Assembly (NCBI RefSeq): GCF_000208865.1
Contig: NC_018385.1
Location: forward strand, 372,001-436,000
Direction: 5' to 3'
Length of the DNA stretch: 64,000 nt
Source of the DNA: Neospora caninum Liverpool
Taxonomy: Eukaryota > Apicomplexa > Conoidasida > Eucoccidiorida > Sarcocystidae
Of the stretch, positions 22,801 through 33,177 are shown one piece after another (position 1 is the stretch's first letter; every line of letters starts with the position of its first letter). The notes below the pieces were generated by a model. The model was not told the DNA's origin. It searched no databases and saw only the letters and a list, made by a program, of their open reading frames with translations. The position numbers and the translations under genes were made by a program.

Positions 22801-25721
22801 TCCGACAAGGAATCGATCCTCGCGTCGTCGTAGCGCACATGCTGCAGACAGCTCTGCAAAACCCACAGACGCCGGCTCCAGCGGGTGCCCCAAATTCGCT
22901 CGCAACCCTCTCGAGGGGGTTGCACACAAACGCATTACCTTCCCGAGTCGGCGGAGCGCACGCCGTTGAGTTTCCGCTGCGAAGTCTTGTCGGCGCTGCG
23001 ACCCCTCTGCAGGGGAAACGAAGCAGATTGTTGACATCAAAAGCGCCACGATTGCTGGCGAAGAATCGCGCTCTGTCTTCTCGTGCGCCGCTGGGCGCGC
23101 TGAAGGAACTTTCGGAAGGAAAGGCAGAAGACGAAACGCCGGGCGAAAACAAAACGGTGAGGAAAAGCGAGCTCCATCAAAAACGGGAAGGGGGGAAAGG
23201 TCCGATAGAGCGTGGAGACGCAAACGGTAAGGAGAATGAAGGGCGAGTGGACAAAAAGGACACCGAGGTCGATCTTCTTCCCCACGACAAAGCGGCCTCA
23301 GTTCCCACAGTCGAAACATCGGAAGACCGTTCGGAAGTGCGCGTCCATTCCGATGCGCCGGCGTCAACCGACAAAGGGTCTCCTTCCTCCTCAGCCGAAC
23401 AGGAAGAAACCGAGCCGACCGGATCACCGGCGGGGACGCCTTCTTGGCAAGCGGCTCCTGCAGGGGCGGGGTCTTCTCCGAGACACCTCGCCAGCATGCC
23501 TCTGCCGCTTTCTGGCCTCCAGGCCTTTCCCTTTTCGGCGCCTTCGTCTCCCAAACCTTTTTCGCCGCCGTCCACCTTCGTCCTCCCTCCTGTCATCTCG
23601 CTGCCGTCGTCTGCAGGAGTCTCTGTGGCTCCAACGGCTCTCGACCAGCTCCTGTCTCTCATGGGAGTTCCGGAAAACTGTCTCCTGGAAAACTTCCGCT
23701 ATCGAGGACTCGCAAACGTAGTGGACCGGCGCAGTTCTCTCTCCACGTGCCAAGCTGCTTGTCGAGCTGCCGCCGCCGCCATCTCAGGCAGTGCGCTGAC
23801 TGAAGGTGACTTTGCCAGTGCGCAAAACCCGCAACAGCAGAAACCTTCTTCTTCTGCCCAGGCGCCTCCTTGCGGATTCATTTCGTTCCTCCCCGAAGTC
23901 GAGTTGTGCTACCGCTATGCCACGGTGGAGGGTCTCCTGCCGGCCCCTGGGTACGTCTCCGCTCCCATCTCTTGCTCCATTGTGGAGACTGGACAGTTTG
24001 GGAGGCAAGACGAGAAGCGAGCGGCAGAGGCACTGCTCCTGTCGGGCTTTCAGTCGGAAGAGCAGCTGCGCGACCGCGAGGCACAGGAAACGACCGAGCG
24101 CCAAGAACTGAGAGAGAGAGAGCGACGAAGCGGCTCAAAAGAAGAGACAAAGGAACAAGGCCAAGGCGCAAGCTCCGCGAACAGACGCAACCCAAACGGG
24201 TTTGCCTCTGCCGCCCTGGAGCACGGTCCACAGCAAGGCGAGACACCGTTCTCCGGAGACGTGCAGGAAACCAAATACCCACCTCGACGCGAGAAGCAAG
24301 AACGGAGTCGAGCGGCGGAAGGGCCCTCCCAGGAGAGGCGAACTCCACCACGACTGCCAACCGAACAGGCTAGTCGTTCTGATGGCACGGATTCGAACGC
24401 AGTGAACGCCCGCCCGCCTCTGTCGTCCTCCCCTGCTGCCGCCGCGTCTCCATCGTTTTCTCCTTCGGGCGAAGCGATGTCCAGACAGAAAGAAAACTCG
24501 GCACAAAACTCGCCAAGAAAAGGATTCGCTTGGGACGGAAGACGGGGTAATGGCGAGGAGTCGGCCCTGGCATTCAGCGGCTCGGGTCCGCTTTCGCGTG
24601 CCTCCGATGTTTCCTCCGATGGCGCGGAGACGTCTCTTGTCGTTTCTGCGCCCTCAACATCGCAGACGCACTTTTACTCTCCCTCGCTGGCAAAGCACCA
24701 AGCAGCGGAGGAAGCGTTTTCGCTTCAGTCTGGCCAAGTCCCTAACGAGAGCTCAGCGTCGTCCCTGTCGCAGTCATGGTATTCTGCAACGAAACCTGGA
24801 ACTCCAACAGACTCACAAGCAGTCCCTTCTTCTCCGTCGTTTTCGTCTCCCTCCGTTTCGCCTTCTCTCCGCTCTCCACTTTCTCATCCCTCTTCATTCT
24901 CGTCGCCCGCTCCCTCCACTTTCTCCTTCCTGGCACCGTCGCCTGAGGCCCCAACCCAGCAGCCCGCCTCGCCCGTTCCACCCCGCCTCGCTGCACTTCC
25001 TCAGCCGTTTGCGTCTCCGCAGGCACCGTCGGTGTCGCCCCTGACCCTTTCGTCTCCCGGCGCTTCGCACGCGTCCCCAGAGTCTCCCGAGCGACTGCCC
25101 GACGCAGACGAATCCTTCGTGTCCGTGGCGTATTCTCCCGCGACCGGGTCTGGCCTGAACGACACACTTTACCCACCTCTGTCTCCTGCCGCGACGCCTT
25201 CCGCCGCCAACGGCTCCCCTTCCGCGTATGCAGGTCCCTTCCTCACGGGCGCTGCTGCATCACCCCAAGGCGGCGGTTTTCTCCCTCCCTCCTATCCGCC
25301 TTCTTACTCGCCGCCTTCCTTCTCGCCGCAGTCCGTGCCGCCTGCCTTCCCTCCCGGGTATGCGTCTGCTCCGACCCTCACCGCCTTCTCAGCGCTGGCG
25401 CCTCTGCCGACCATCACCACGCCAGTGGCGACGACGGCCGGTTCGCTCTTACAGACCACGCAGGGGCTCATGCAGGCAGGCAATGCGTTGATGCAAGCGT
25501 TTCCCTTGCAGCAGTTGCTCGACGCGGGTCAGCAGTTGTACGCGTCGGGCTTCTTCCGAAATCGCGGAATGAAGCACTTGCAGATTCCCATGCTGGGGCC
25601 GCAGAAACAGGAGCTCCCGCCGCCCCCGGGGATGGAGAAACCGACGGTCAACTGCGCCTCCGAGGGCATGACATGCTGCGTGCCGGAAAATGCCGCTGAA
25701 AAATGGAAGGAAAGACCGTGA
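19830..25721 (+). CDS. Large secreted low-complexity protein with a PAN/Apple-like module
   Basis: One uninterrupted frame; from the ATG at 19830 it gives 1963 residues. I chose this start because it puts a hydrophobic signal sequence at the N terminus (MFKSATGRPLLLLSLLFVLL); upstream in-frame ATGs at 19626 and 19683 would bury it. Most of the chain is Ser/Pro/Glu/Arg-rich and probably disordered, with proline-tyrosine patches. A helical, non-low-complexity segment lies near residues 670-760. Residues about 1284-1382 carry spaced cysteines in the order expected of a PAN/Apple fold (NCLLENFRYRGLA, STCQAACRA, CGFISFLP, LCYRYATVEG, PISC). A second Cys-containing motif (NCASEGMTCC) lies near the C terminus. 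PAN/Apple domains in this phylum are known from secreted adhesins that bind carbohydrate or protein ligands. The fusion to such long disordered arms is unusual. I infer secretion through the ER; a specific organelle cannot be told. Confidence 0.82.
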   Translation: MFKSATGRPLLLLSLLFVLLVPRLNPPYLLFSCSATSSDAPSSTPPPLSFGITGRQEEQSIAKGNTAETEAIVSLRMPEEPGVSATNASHSKTQKDIRNNTDETDAEDGSSLPDTAADELPGVERNPSASSRTTYDMQASGKTDEGHVRQAVGREEHEGVADLVTREPEDVRHFLNGKNRSTQPQPGERGEESEGGLPAGWHESEKKRDLQSQGQPHEQNVADEGSSMEPNFGEAFEARNRDRDDERVQEVWMDQNLGSIPTPARSPEPGMPASTEASGPRLSPLPSSSPSQTHFFPAAPTAEGWVESTSASVSSSSSPPSLSLDPPLAHRESSLPVFSPESFSSPSPSSSLSFLAIPLDAVGLLPPHQRLPFIETARRLPPELHAMLLAELLRANAEPSSPEVGFPASSATATSTSEDFHGSLTAPRREAPSPLSTGRAGAGRAKTASPVETPDSDNYARGGGGTEVSSRSSAAARQTPLPSSATPSYAFHVGAAASSPSLPLSPSSIPPSSGSPSSTGALSALGAPPHVSRQTEVPYLWGAHPDPHEARGGHGRHAGDVPFVSPGISSGYTSQVPSSLPPPPSWPSPSAPSSYVQQLGAGNPPGVLPSPASLSAYSGSPPFPPYSVAYSYPYPQPYSPYHASSLPLSAVLAAAPAPPPVLAETVNAAVGTAVNHAASLVDNTLRSAIVGIINPATYSAASMLHSLQALNDKVYAGSEVATRAFLDFAAYRRSHPDDTLAQFVNSLEEATDTLNEAATAGTPRLKPTIEAQKQKNRSVSRTEDLLLEGMGLFSPSTERDYNPQTQAGPTSLEGRKGKVAFEESSPKKFLSRTDGPAGAQAAGRRENETGTSSAGGKETSPSGVGKREREVVSATGPSERLPQEIIDLRTLLTKEQIDVLESLMQVLNVGFDATLNFVKNQGRGVPGLKQFPFFHPLQQKVMNMYYRASANRDAEKQILEQNERQEAEQKAMRARAESEQQFWAAMQQEALRQGIDPRVVVAHMLQTALQNPQTPAPAGAPNSLATLSRGLHTNALPSRVGGAHAVEFPLRSLVGAATPLQGKRSRLLTSKAPRLLAKNRALSSRAPLGALKELSEGKAEDETPGENKTVRKSELHQKREGGKGPIERGDANGKENEGRVDKKDTEVDLLPHDKAASVPTVETSEDRSEVRVHSDAPASTDKGSPSSSAEQEETEPTGSPAGTPSWQAAPAGAGSSPRHLASMPLPLSGLQAFPFSAPSSPKPFSPPSTFVLPPVISLPSSAGVSVAPTALDQLLSLMGVPENCLLENFRYRGLANVVDRRSSLSTCQAACRAAAAAISGSALTEGDFASAQNPQQQKPSSSAQAPPCGFISFLPEVELCYRYATVEGLLPAPGYVSAPISCSIVETGQFGRQDEKRAAEALLLSGFQSEEQLRDREAQETTERQELRERERRSGSKEETKEQGQGASSANRRNPNGFASAALEHGPQQGETPFSGDVQETKYPPRREKQERSRAAEGPSQERRTPPRLPTEQASRSDGTDSNAVNARPPLSSSPAAAASPSFSPSGEAMSRQKENSAQNSPRKGFAWDGRRGNGEESALAFSGSGPLSRASDVSSDGAETSLVVSAPSTSQTHFYSPSLAKHQAAEEAFSLQSGQVPNESSASSLSQSWYSATKPGTPTDSQAVPSSPSFSSPSVSPSLRSPLSHPSSFSSPAPSTFSFLAPSPEAPTQQPASPVPPRLAALPQPFASPQAPSVSPLTLSSPGASHASPESPERLPDADESFVSVAYSPATGSGLNDTLYPPLSPAATPSAANGSPSAYAGPFLTGAAASPQGGGFLPPSYPPSYSPPSFSPQSVPPAFPPGYASAPTLTAFSALAPLPTITTPVATTAGSLLQTTQGLMQAGNALMQAFPLQQLLDAGQQLYASGFFRNRGMKHLQIPMLGPQKQELPPPPGMEKPTVNCASEGMTCCVPENAAEKWKERP

Positions 25722-26286
25722 GCAAAAAGAGGCGACCGTGGCACAGAAAAACGGGGAACTTCTCGAGTGTACATACAGCCGGGGACCTGGAGACTTGCGG
25801 CTACGTCTCTGCCCAAATGATGATTTTCACCCATCCATCTGTTCCTTTGGTGTGTGCCGTTCGAAGTGTTCTTCCAGTGACGTGCGGTTGATGTTATCCT
25901 GCCTATCTGTGGACAGCAACGGTCTCCCTCGCAGTTCGCCTCTCTGCCTGCCTATGCACGTAGTCTCTTCTGTAGCCTCATCCATCTGTTTATACGTCTA
26001 AACTCAGAGGCAAGTGCTTACCGATACGCATCCGCATATAGAGACTCATACGTACGAATTTATATGTAAACCATTTGTGCTTAACTGCCTATCTCGAGAT
26101 CATGCAGTTGCATCCACTTTATGTTTCTGGCGAGTCTATCTTGCTCGAATGCGCTGTACCTGCAAATATGGGTTGCTTACGTGTCTGTTTCTCTGTGCAT
26201 GTGCGTCCCTGTCTGTCCTTGGCCTGTTCAGGCCGTATCTGAACAATCACGAGAAACAGAAGAAATGTCGAGCACATTTTGTCACG

Positions 26287-28328
26287 ATGCTCAACTCCCT
26301 CTGCGCAACAACAAGTTACGCTCTCAAGGGAGACGCAGTTCGAGAAAAATACGCCTCCGGGGTATCTTCTGCTTCTCTGGCAGAGGACGAAGAAGACAAC
26401 TGCGGCCTCGTTCTCACAGAAACTCGCGACTTTTGGATTTTCCGCCACACTCTTGTGATCCCTGGGAAAACAATGAATAATGCGATCTGCGAGTGCAAGG
26501 AACCGAAGAAAGCAAACGAAGAGGTAAGTCGAAAAACAGAGGAAAAGCTTCGATGAACAAAGACGAAAACAGTCAACATTTCGTGGTGGGCCCCTACACC
26601 CATTTTTGTGTGTCCAGGAGAGCGCGGTTTTGTCGCTCATCGTGAAGTCGTAGAGCCAGTCCAAGCATGCATCGCGTGTCCTCTCACGCTTTAGGGTCTT
26701 TTTTCTCTTGATCAATTCTGCGTTTTCCTGAATTCACAGCTTTTCATTCACAGCTTTGTTCTTGACCGAGTCCCCCGACTCGGTTGAGCATTTCTTCGGA
26801 TTCGCCTGTGGATTTCTCCGCCGATACTCGCTACACACTTTTGCGTGCAGTTCGTCAGCTGCATGTACAAACATATATGTATATATATATATATACATAC
26901 AATTTGACAGATACAGATATCGGTAGAGGTATAGGTAGAGATAAATTGGTTTTATGGGTTCTAAACAAATCTGGGGATTCTCTGCTTCTGTGTCAAGCGA
27001 TTTTGATGTGGACGGTAGAGAGGGCCCAATCGTTTATCGGCGTTGGGGATTTTTTTGTTGCGGCCCACTGCTCAGGGCCTTCGGCAAATCGAAGCATTCG
27101 CAACGTGGGAGTTCTCTCTCCAGGCGGTGCATGCCATGGAGCAGCAGGCAGAAAGAGGGGAACAGATCGCAAAGGTACGGAGAAGGAGTGAAGGTTGGAT
27201 TCTCACCCGCCAACCCTTTTCAACAAATTGAGCATGCACGCAGGGCTCTCAACCAGCAAACACGTAAAAGTCCAGTCACGCGTCCGTTAATTTCGCGACT
27301 CTCTTCTCGCCTGGTCGGATACTCACAAGCGTTTGCGTGTCCGTCTGATTTTCTGTCTACGTCTCGAAACACGAATACACGCAAACGTCTCTTAACAACT
27401 GTCCGTATATGTCTATATGTGATTCTGAAGACATCGGGAATGCTTGTGTGGCCCGTTGTATGTGCCTGGCCGTCCATGCAGTTAACGCCTCTGCATATGC
27501 GTCGCTGCTGCAGTCACTTGTGCCCGACCCGTGTCTTTTTCCGCGGGTCTGTAAGCCTACACGCACGTATATCTACATGAGGAAAGGTCGACTAACGTAC
27601 GCGCGATCTCTGTTTTCTCTTCACTTTCAGGGTCTCGGAACGGCACTCGCTTTAACGACGATGCTCGGGCAGCAAGGCGAGGAAGCGATCGGTCACGTCC
27701 TTGAGGTGAGAGAAAGAGTCTCAGGACGAGACTCAGAGAGATGAAACGTTCATGCATGGCGACTGGCTGTTCTGGCGTGGACGAGAAAACGCTAGAAAGG
27801 AGGGATGAAGCCGTGGGTGGGAACGGGGAGACACACGCTTTGGCTCTTCGGCGAGTAGTGTATTTGTGTCAAGAGAGGCGAGGGTCTCTGCGTCTTCTAC
27901 CGAGTTTTTGCCTTTGGCGTCCACGGTGGTCAATCTGTGCATGCATTCTCGTCTCTCTCTCTCTTAGCGTGACAAAAAGTGTGTGAATTTGTCTGTTCAA
28001 CCTATCTGGTGTTCTATCTGTTAACTACTTGCCTGTGATGAGTCAATGCACTCTTTCTCGGTGCCTCTTGTAGCCACCGATCTGCCTCTCGCGCTTGATC
28101 TGTCTCCTTTTGTAAAGCATCGGCGCGGTGTGGAGTTGTCTCGTGTTTTGTCTGGAGGTGCCAACCCGCCTCTCCACATCTGTTGGCCAATCGACTCCTC
28201 GAAATATTTCTTCACCCGCTTTCCCCTTTATTCGTGACAAGGTCTCAGTCGAAAGTGCGTGCGTGTCGGCGTGTTTTTTGCGTCGTTTTGTTCTCCAGCA
28301 TGCAAGCTCTCGTGGAGTTCGCAAGTAG
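26287..28328 (+). CDS. Small four-exon protein of unknown function, 130 residues
   Basis: Not recognised. Exons are 26287-26523, 27124-27174, 27631-27705 and 28299-28328; all junctions are phase 0 with good sites (GAG|GTAAGT, CTCCAG|GCG, AAG|GTACGG, TTTCAG|GGT, GAG|GTGAGA, CTCCAG|CAT). The encoded pieces look like real protein: RDFWIFRHTLVIPGKTMNNA, AVHAMEQQAERGEQIAK, GLGTALALTTMLGQQGEEAI, and a basic end HASSRGVRK. I set the start at the ATG of MLNSLC; the same frame is open further upstream and could begin at an earlier ATG that would add a hydrophobic leader (MRCTCKYGLLTCLFLCA), so the N terminus and location in the cell are uncertain. The third exon encodes a short Gly/Leu-rich segment that is too short to call a membrane span with confidence. 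Confidence 0.6.
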
Positions 28329-29401
28329 CGGCGTTCGCCGTGTCAACTTGCACGGGACTCCAGGTCGGCGCCAACGAACACCAAACATAGAAGCGAACCG
28401 AAAAGCGGCAAGCGGAGAAGGCGCTAGAGAGCCGAGAGAGGAAACGGGAAGGGGAGAACCAGAGAGGGAAACAGAGAAAAAAAACGTGAGGAAGAGCATC
28501 GCCGAAAGGGGGCACAGCCGAGAGTGACGCCGCGGAAAGGAGACGGAGGCAGCAAGACGTCCAAAATGGGGAAACGAAGTACAGAGAGAAACGAAATTTC
28601 GACGGGAGAGAGGACTGAGCGCGAGGGGCAAAGGCACCTGAGAAAAACAGACACCAGAGGTCGCGAAAAGGAGTGAGAACGAGGAAGAGGCAACGAAGAA
28701 CAACACGCGCTCGGAGGACGCCAGACAGGGAGCAGCAAGATCAGAATGCCAACCAAAGATAGGAACTAGGAAACAAGAATACAGAGAGAAGCACAGATTG
28801 CAACTGTCAAGAAAAGACCGAGATACTTCGACGGCGGTCGCCCGCGACCTCGTGGCGACCGTAGAGCAATGACATGTAGTACAGAGGCGTACGGAGGAAG
28901 CAGTGTAGGGAAAGAAGTAGACCACACCAGCACATGGGAAAAGACGAAGGACCGTCCAGGGCCAAGGCGAAAAATCGAAATTGGGAACAAAGCACAACGG
29001 AAGTTCGTGTCTCATGGGGAAACGCCTTGAACGAATCGGCGAGCATCCGCAAGGCGAAACATCCTTTCGTGGACTTGGTTTCCTGACCAGAATGGCTGAC
29101 ATCCGGTGAACGTCTACGTTGCCAATAGAGCAGATATCTACTTCTCCTCTACAAAAGACGTCACGTTTTTTTAGATGTCGAAATCTCAAGATATCTATAT
29201 TTCAGATGCACATGCATTATATCCACGTGCACGTATGTAGTTATGAACCTGGAAGGCGTATTGCTCTTTCGGTATTTTCGCACTCGATTTTGCACCGTAA
29301 ATTGCTGTCTTGCTTCAAGATGTTATGGTACACCATTTTATCTGAAAAGGCAGAAGGACGTTTAACTAAAGTAGGGACTTCTACATGCATCCGGTTGCGT
29401 G

Positions 29402-29404
<3 letters not shown>

Positions 29405-29447
<43 letters not shown>
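29405..29447. repeat. TA microsatellite
   Basis: Uninterrupted alternating A and T over 43 bases. Such tracts are common and length-variable in coccidian nuclear genomes. Confidence 0.95.
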
Positions 29448-29451
<4 letters not shown>

Positions 29452-29828
29452 TATGGAATCTTACAATCCCTTCGAAAGTTAGGTGCCTGTCCTCGGTAGC
29501 AACATTTTGGATCTTGCGTACGTGCTGCAGTACTTTTGTCGGATTTTTTTTGCCGAAACCTTTCGAACTTCATCTCTTCGATCCTCACTAGGTCGTCTCG
29601 CCTTGCGTGTCGAAGGCCCGTCCGCATTCGCAGGGCGGTAAAGCCTGGTGTGCATGCAGGCTGATCGTCTCTCCGCTGCGTAGCGAGCGAGTTCCTCCAC
29701 ACGGACACGACTGGAGCACAGGGGATGCCCCCGAGCTACGTGGGCTTGTATATCCGTCTACAAGTAAAACTAAGAATTGCACAACATGTATATCGATATG
29801 CTGTATATATAGATTTAACGTTTTCGTA

Positions 29829-29832
<4 letters not shown>

Positions 29833-29866
<34 letters not shown>
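29833..29866. repeat. TA microsatellite
   Basis: Uninterrupted alternating T and A over 34 bases, about 400 bases after the previous tract. Confidence 0.95.
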
Positions 29867-29869
<3 letters not shown>

Positions 29870-31069
29870 CACCGTATCCCTGAGAGACGATACACCGTCT
29901 GCAGAGCACGTCCGCCTCCCGCATGAAGGCGAGGCTTTGCAGCTGTCGCTATGCTTCGTGAAGACTGTTTTTGTACAAAGAGCAGGCAGGAGGTTCGGAG
30001 TCGAAAAAGCACATTGATTTACCTCTTCCCTGCAGAAAGCCTAAACAGAGGAAAGACTAGACAGTGCACCGAGAGTCCGGGATCCAACAGTGAAAAGGAC
30101 GGCACGTGGGCAAAAAGATCAACTGCTCTCCTTTCCTGTGTGGCATTTCGTGATTGTGGCCTTACGGACATTCTATCAGTGTCTCGATATACATAAGCAT
30201 GGATATTTTGTTTGATGTAATTAATGTGCATATTTATATATTTGTAAAATGTGTGATGGATTTAAGAGCCCCTCCAAGTGGCATCGCGCACAAGAGAGGG
30301 AAATGTCTGCTTTTTTTACCGCGTGGAGCGGCAGCTCAGCTTTCATTTTCGAAAGTTCCCCGCTATCGGCGTTGAGGCTCGTTTTGCGCCCAAAAACGCG
30401 TGTGCGTGAATTCGGGAAAATGAGGAAAGGCGGGTCTTTTCGCTGTCGCTGGGAGTTCTGGTCCCGTTAGGGGCCGCGAGGCGGTCCAGCGAAAGAGGGT
30501 TCCAAGCAGAATGGAATCCGCATGAAGTGCTTACCCGCGATTTCCTCCCCTCAAAAGGTGCGAGTTCCTTCACCATTTTTTGCTGTTTCTCGATGAAAGG
30601 GAGCGAGAAAGGACCGCTGTTGACGCCCGGAGCTGCTCAGTCTGACGTTCACACTGCATGCAGACTGGCGGCTGTGAGCAGTCACAAACGATACACAGAA
30701 GAGGAGAAAAGCGGAAACAAGCAGAAGAAGAGGGCCAGGACAGAAAAAAAAGCACGAACTGGGAGGCGGAAGAAAACGCCGAGCCGCACGAGAGAAACAT
30801 GGCCTCGAATAGAGAGACCCCAACGAGGCATACAAGGGGACGGAAGCTTTGCACGGAGAGCGGCAGAAGCGATCACAAAAACACCACGTGAGCGCACCAC
30901 AGAACATCTTTTTAGACAGATAGAGATGTTTGTCCTTTGCCTCTTCTCTTGTTCTCGTCTTGCATCTTCCTTTCCCTCAAGACGCGCGGTCTTGTCTCCG
31001 CTGTTCCTCTCGCTCGGATGGGCCTCATCGCTCCTGCTACCGCTTTGTTTCCCCTTTTGCATTTTCGAA

Positions 31070-33131
31070 TTAGTGTCGCTTCTTCTTCCTTTTCTGTTCT
31101 TCTTCACAGGCGTCTCGAGCTGCCTCGCGCAACGCGGCCTGCGTCGCCTCGGGGCACTTCGGGAAGCACTTGGACTCGAGCAAATCCTGAAAGAGAAAAA
31201 CATCAGGAAGAGTCGACGCACCCGGCCGCTTAGCATAGTAGGCCACACGGGGAAAGAAGAGAAGAAGCGATCGTCGAAGAAAGACCGCAAAAACAGGAGA
31301 GCAGCGTCAAAAGCAAGGAAGGGAAGATCGGCAGAAGGCAGTACCGCACAAAGTTTCAAAGTTGAGACCCGAAAAGACCCACCAGGACAAAAGAAAAAGG
31401 CGGAAGAGGATAAAAGAGAGCAGAGCGCGAAAGAGGAAAATGAAGGCTTTGAAAAAGAGGACGCATCGCTCGCGACTCACCCCGACACATTTGCATTTCA
31501 CGAGACATCGAGCCTGCATGAGGTGCTCGAACGAGGCAAAGCCGCACGGCTTCAGACACGAATATTCGTCTTCATCTGCGAGAACCGAAGCACAAAAAAG
31601 AGAGGAAGAGGCACGTGCAGCTCAACTCATCCACAGACAGACCCGTCGACACGCAAGATGCATGCAGGCATAAATGCATGCATGCGAAACTCCCCGAGAC
31701 GTCCATCGTGGTCAAAGTTGAGGCAGAGCGACAAAAGGGACTCCAAACACGGCACACAGCTGCGAACATTAACGCATAGAGGTACTGATTAGCCAGCACT
31801 ATTTGCTACGGAACGCTTTGAACAAGATACACAGACGTGTATATGCACACATATATATACATATATTTACATACATGTAGACAGAAAAGACATGCATCAG
31901 CGAAAAGAAATACAGGTCCAGGAAATGAGACGATCAAACCTAACGCGAGAGAACATCTGCAGATCGACATCTCTCCTAACTCATTAAGGGAGATGCAGGC
32001 AGCCAGATACAGACTCCGACATCCGCACACAAATATCTAAATCGATACAATGGTCCACGCGAGCTTTTTGGGGCGCGCATCCCTCTGAATCCCTGTCTCG
32101 TCCTGCGTTGTCGTACCTGCCTTCGCCTCGCCGTTTTCCTCGTTCCCTTCTCCCTCTTCTTCTGTGCCCTGCGCACCCTCCTGCTTGTCGGTGATGGACG
32201 CGTACTTGGAGTAGCCTCCAGGCGCTGAGGAAAGCCGAGAACAGCGCAGGCGAAGAAAAAAAGACTCCGGCTGAAACCCACGGGCGCGAGACCGCGAAAA
32301 ACACGAAAGCGGATATCCGAACCGTGTATTCCGTGCACACCACCATCAGAAAGGAGACTACCAACGTGAATACGGTAGTCTTACAATATGTATACAAATG
32401 GTGGACACCTACTCAACATCGTCAGAGCGAAAAACACGAAGACACCGGACGCCCTCAGCTCGGCCGGCGAGAAAGGCATGAAAAAAAAGTAAAACAGTTC
32501 CACAAGATACACGATACCTCGAAAAAATGGGGCAGTTTTTTCCTCTCTTCCTCTTTCCTCTGCTTCTTTCTCCGTTTTTCTGTCGCAGCGTTCAAGATCG
32601 CCAGACCCCGAGTGGAAAATACGTCCCAGCCTCCCCTTTGGCTTGACCCTTTTTGTCTCTATTGTCTCTGTTCTGCCGCCGCAAACACAACCGTGTGTTT
32701 TCAAACAGGCATGCGTCGCTGTTCGAAATGTCGATTCATTTTCTCTTCTGTCTCCCTGTCGCAATTCCTCACGCGCTGCCAGGCGTTGGTGGCCCCAGTC
32801 GAGGACGTCCAGGAAAGACTGCTTCGCAAAGTTCGCCACGCTGGCGGGCGTGTGCGTCTCGCTGAGTTTGTACAACGTCCCTGAACAGGAGAGAGGCAAA
32901 GTAGACAGCTGCGCACCACCATGTCGACTGGCCTCGCCCACAAACGCCCCTGCGCAGGGGCGGTCTCACGCTCGCACACCGAAATCTTGGATCCCACGCA
33001 GGCAAGTGTAGGCATTTGATTTGCAGTTGCTCGTGTCTGCGTCGATCTCTGTCGCGCAGTCTAAAAATCTAAAAGGCGACTGGAACGAGTCAATTGACGC
33101 TGTGACTTGCGCCGGCGCATGCCGAGAAGAC

Positions 33132-33177
<46 letters not shown>

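Larger units (their letters stand above)
28329..31069. other. Intergenic stretch with TA microsatellites
   Basis: This lies between two genes that converge and probably contains both 3' untranslated regions. Long open frames occur on both strands (plus strand about 30527-31792, minus strand about 28245-29189), but their composition is a simple Lys/Arg/Glu or Ser/Phe/Leu bias and the plus-strand one runs over two real exons of the opposite gene. I do not accept either as a gene. Confidence 0.55.

Noticed and set aside
20079..25176. Many antisense and shifted frames inside the large secreted-protein gene
   Set aside because: They follow from the Ser/Pro-rich codon composition. None has a signal peptide, motif or splice signals to match the main frame.
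28245..29189. Open frame of 314 codons on the minus strand
   Set aside because: Composition is a Ser/Phe/Leu/Cys bias complementary to a purine-rich tract, and it overlaps the last exon of the plus-strand gene. No motif or exon partner.
30527..31792. Open frame of 421 codons on the plus strand
   Set aside because: It overlaps the last two SEC62 exons on the other strand, is dominated by Lys, Arg and Glu, and has no splice or start context. It is an antisense shadow of AG-rich sequence.
32037..32116. Stop codon at 32037 as the end of SEC62
   Set aside because: The downstream exons join in phase 1 through a GTACGA donor and encode a protein-like Cys-rich end, so I prefer the longer model; the short form is kept as a possible isoform.
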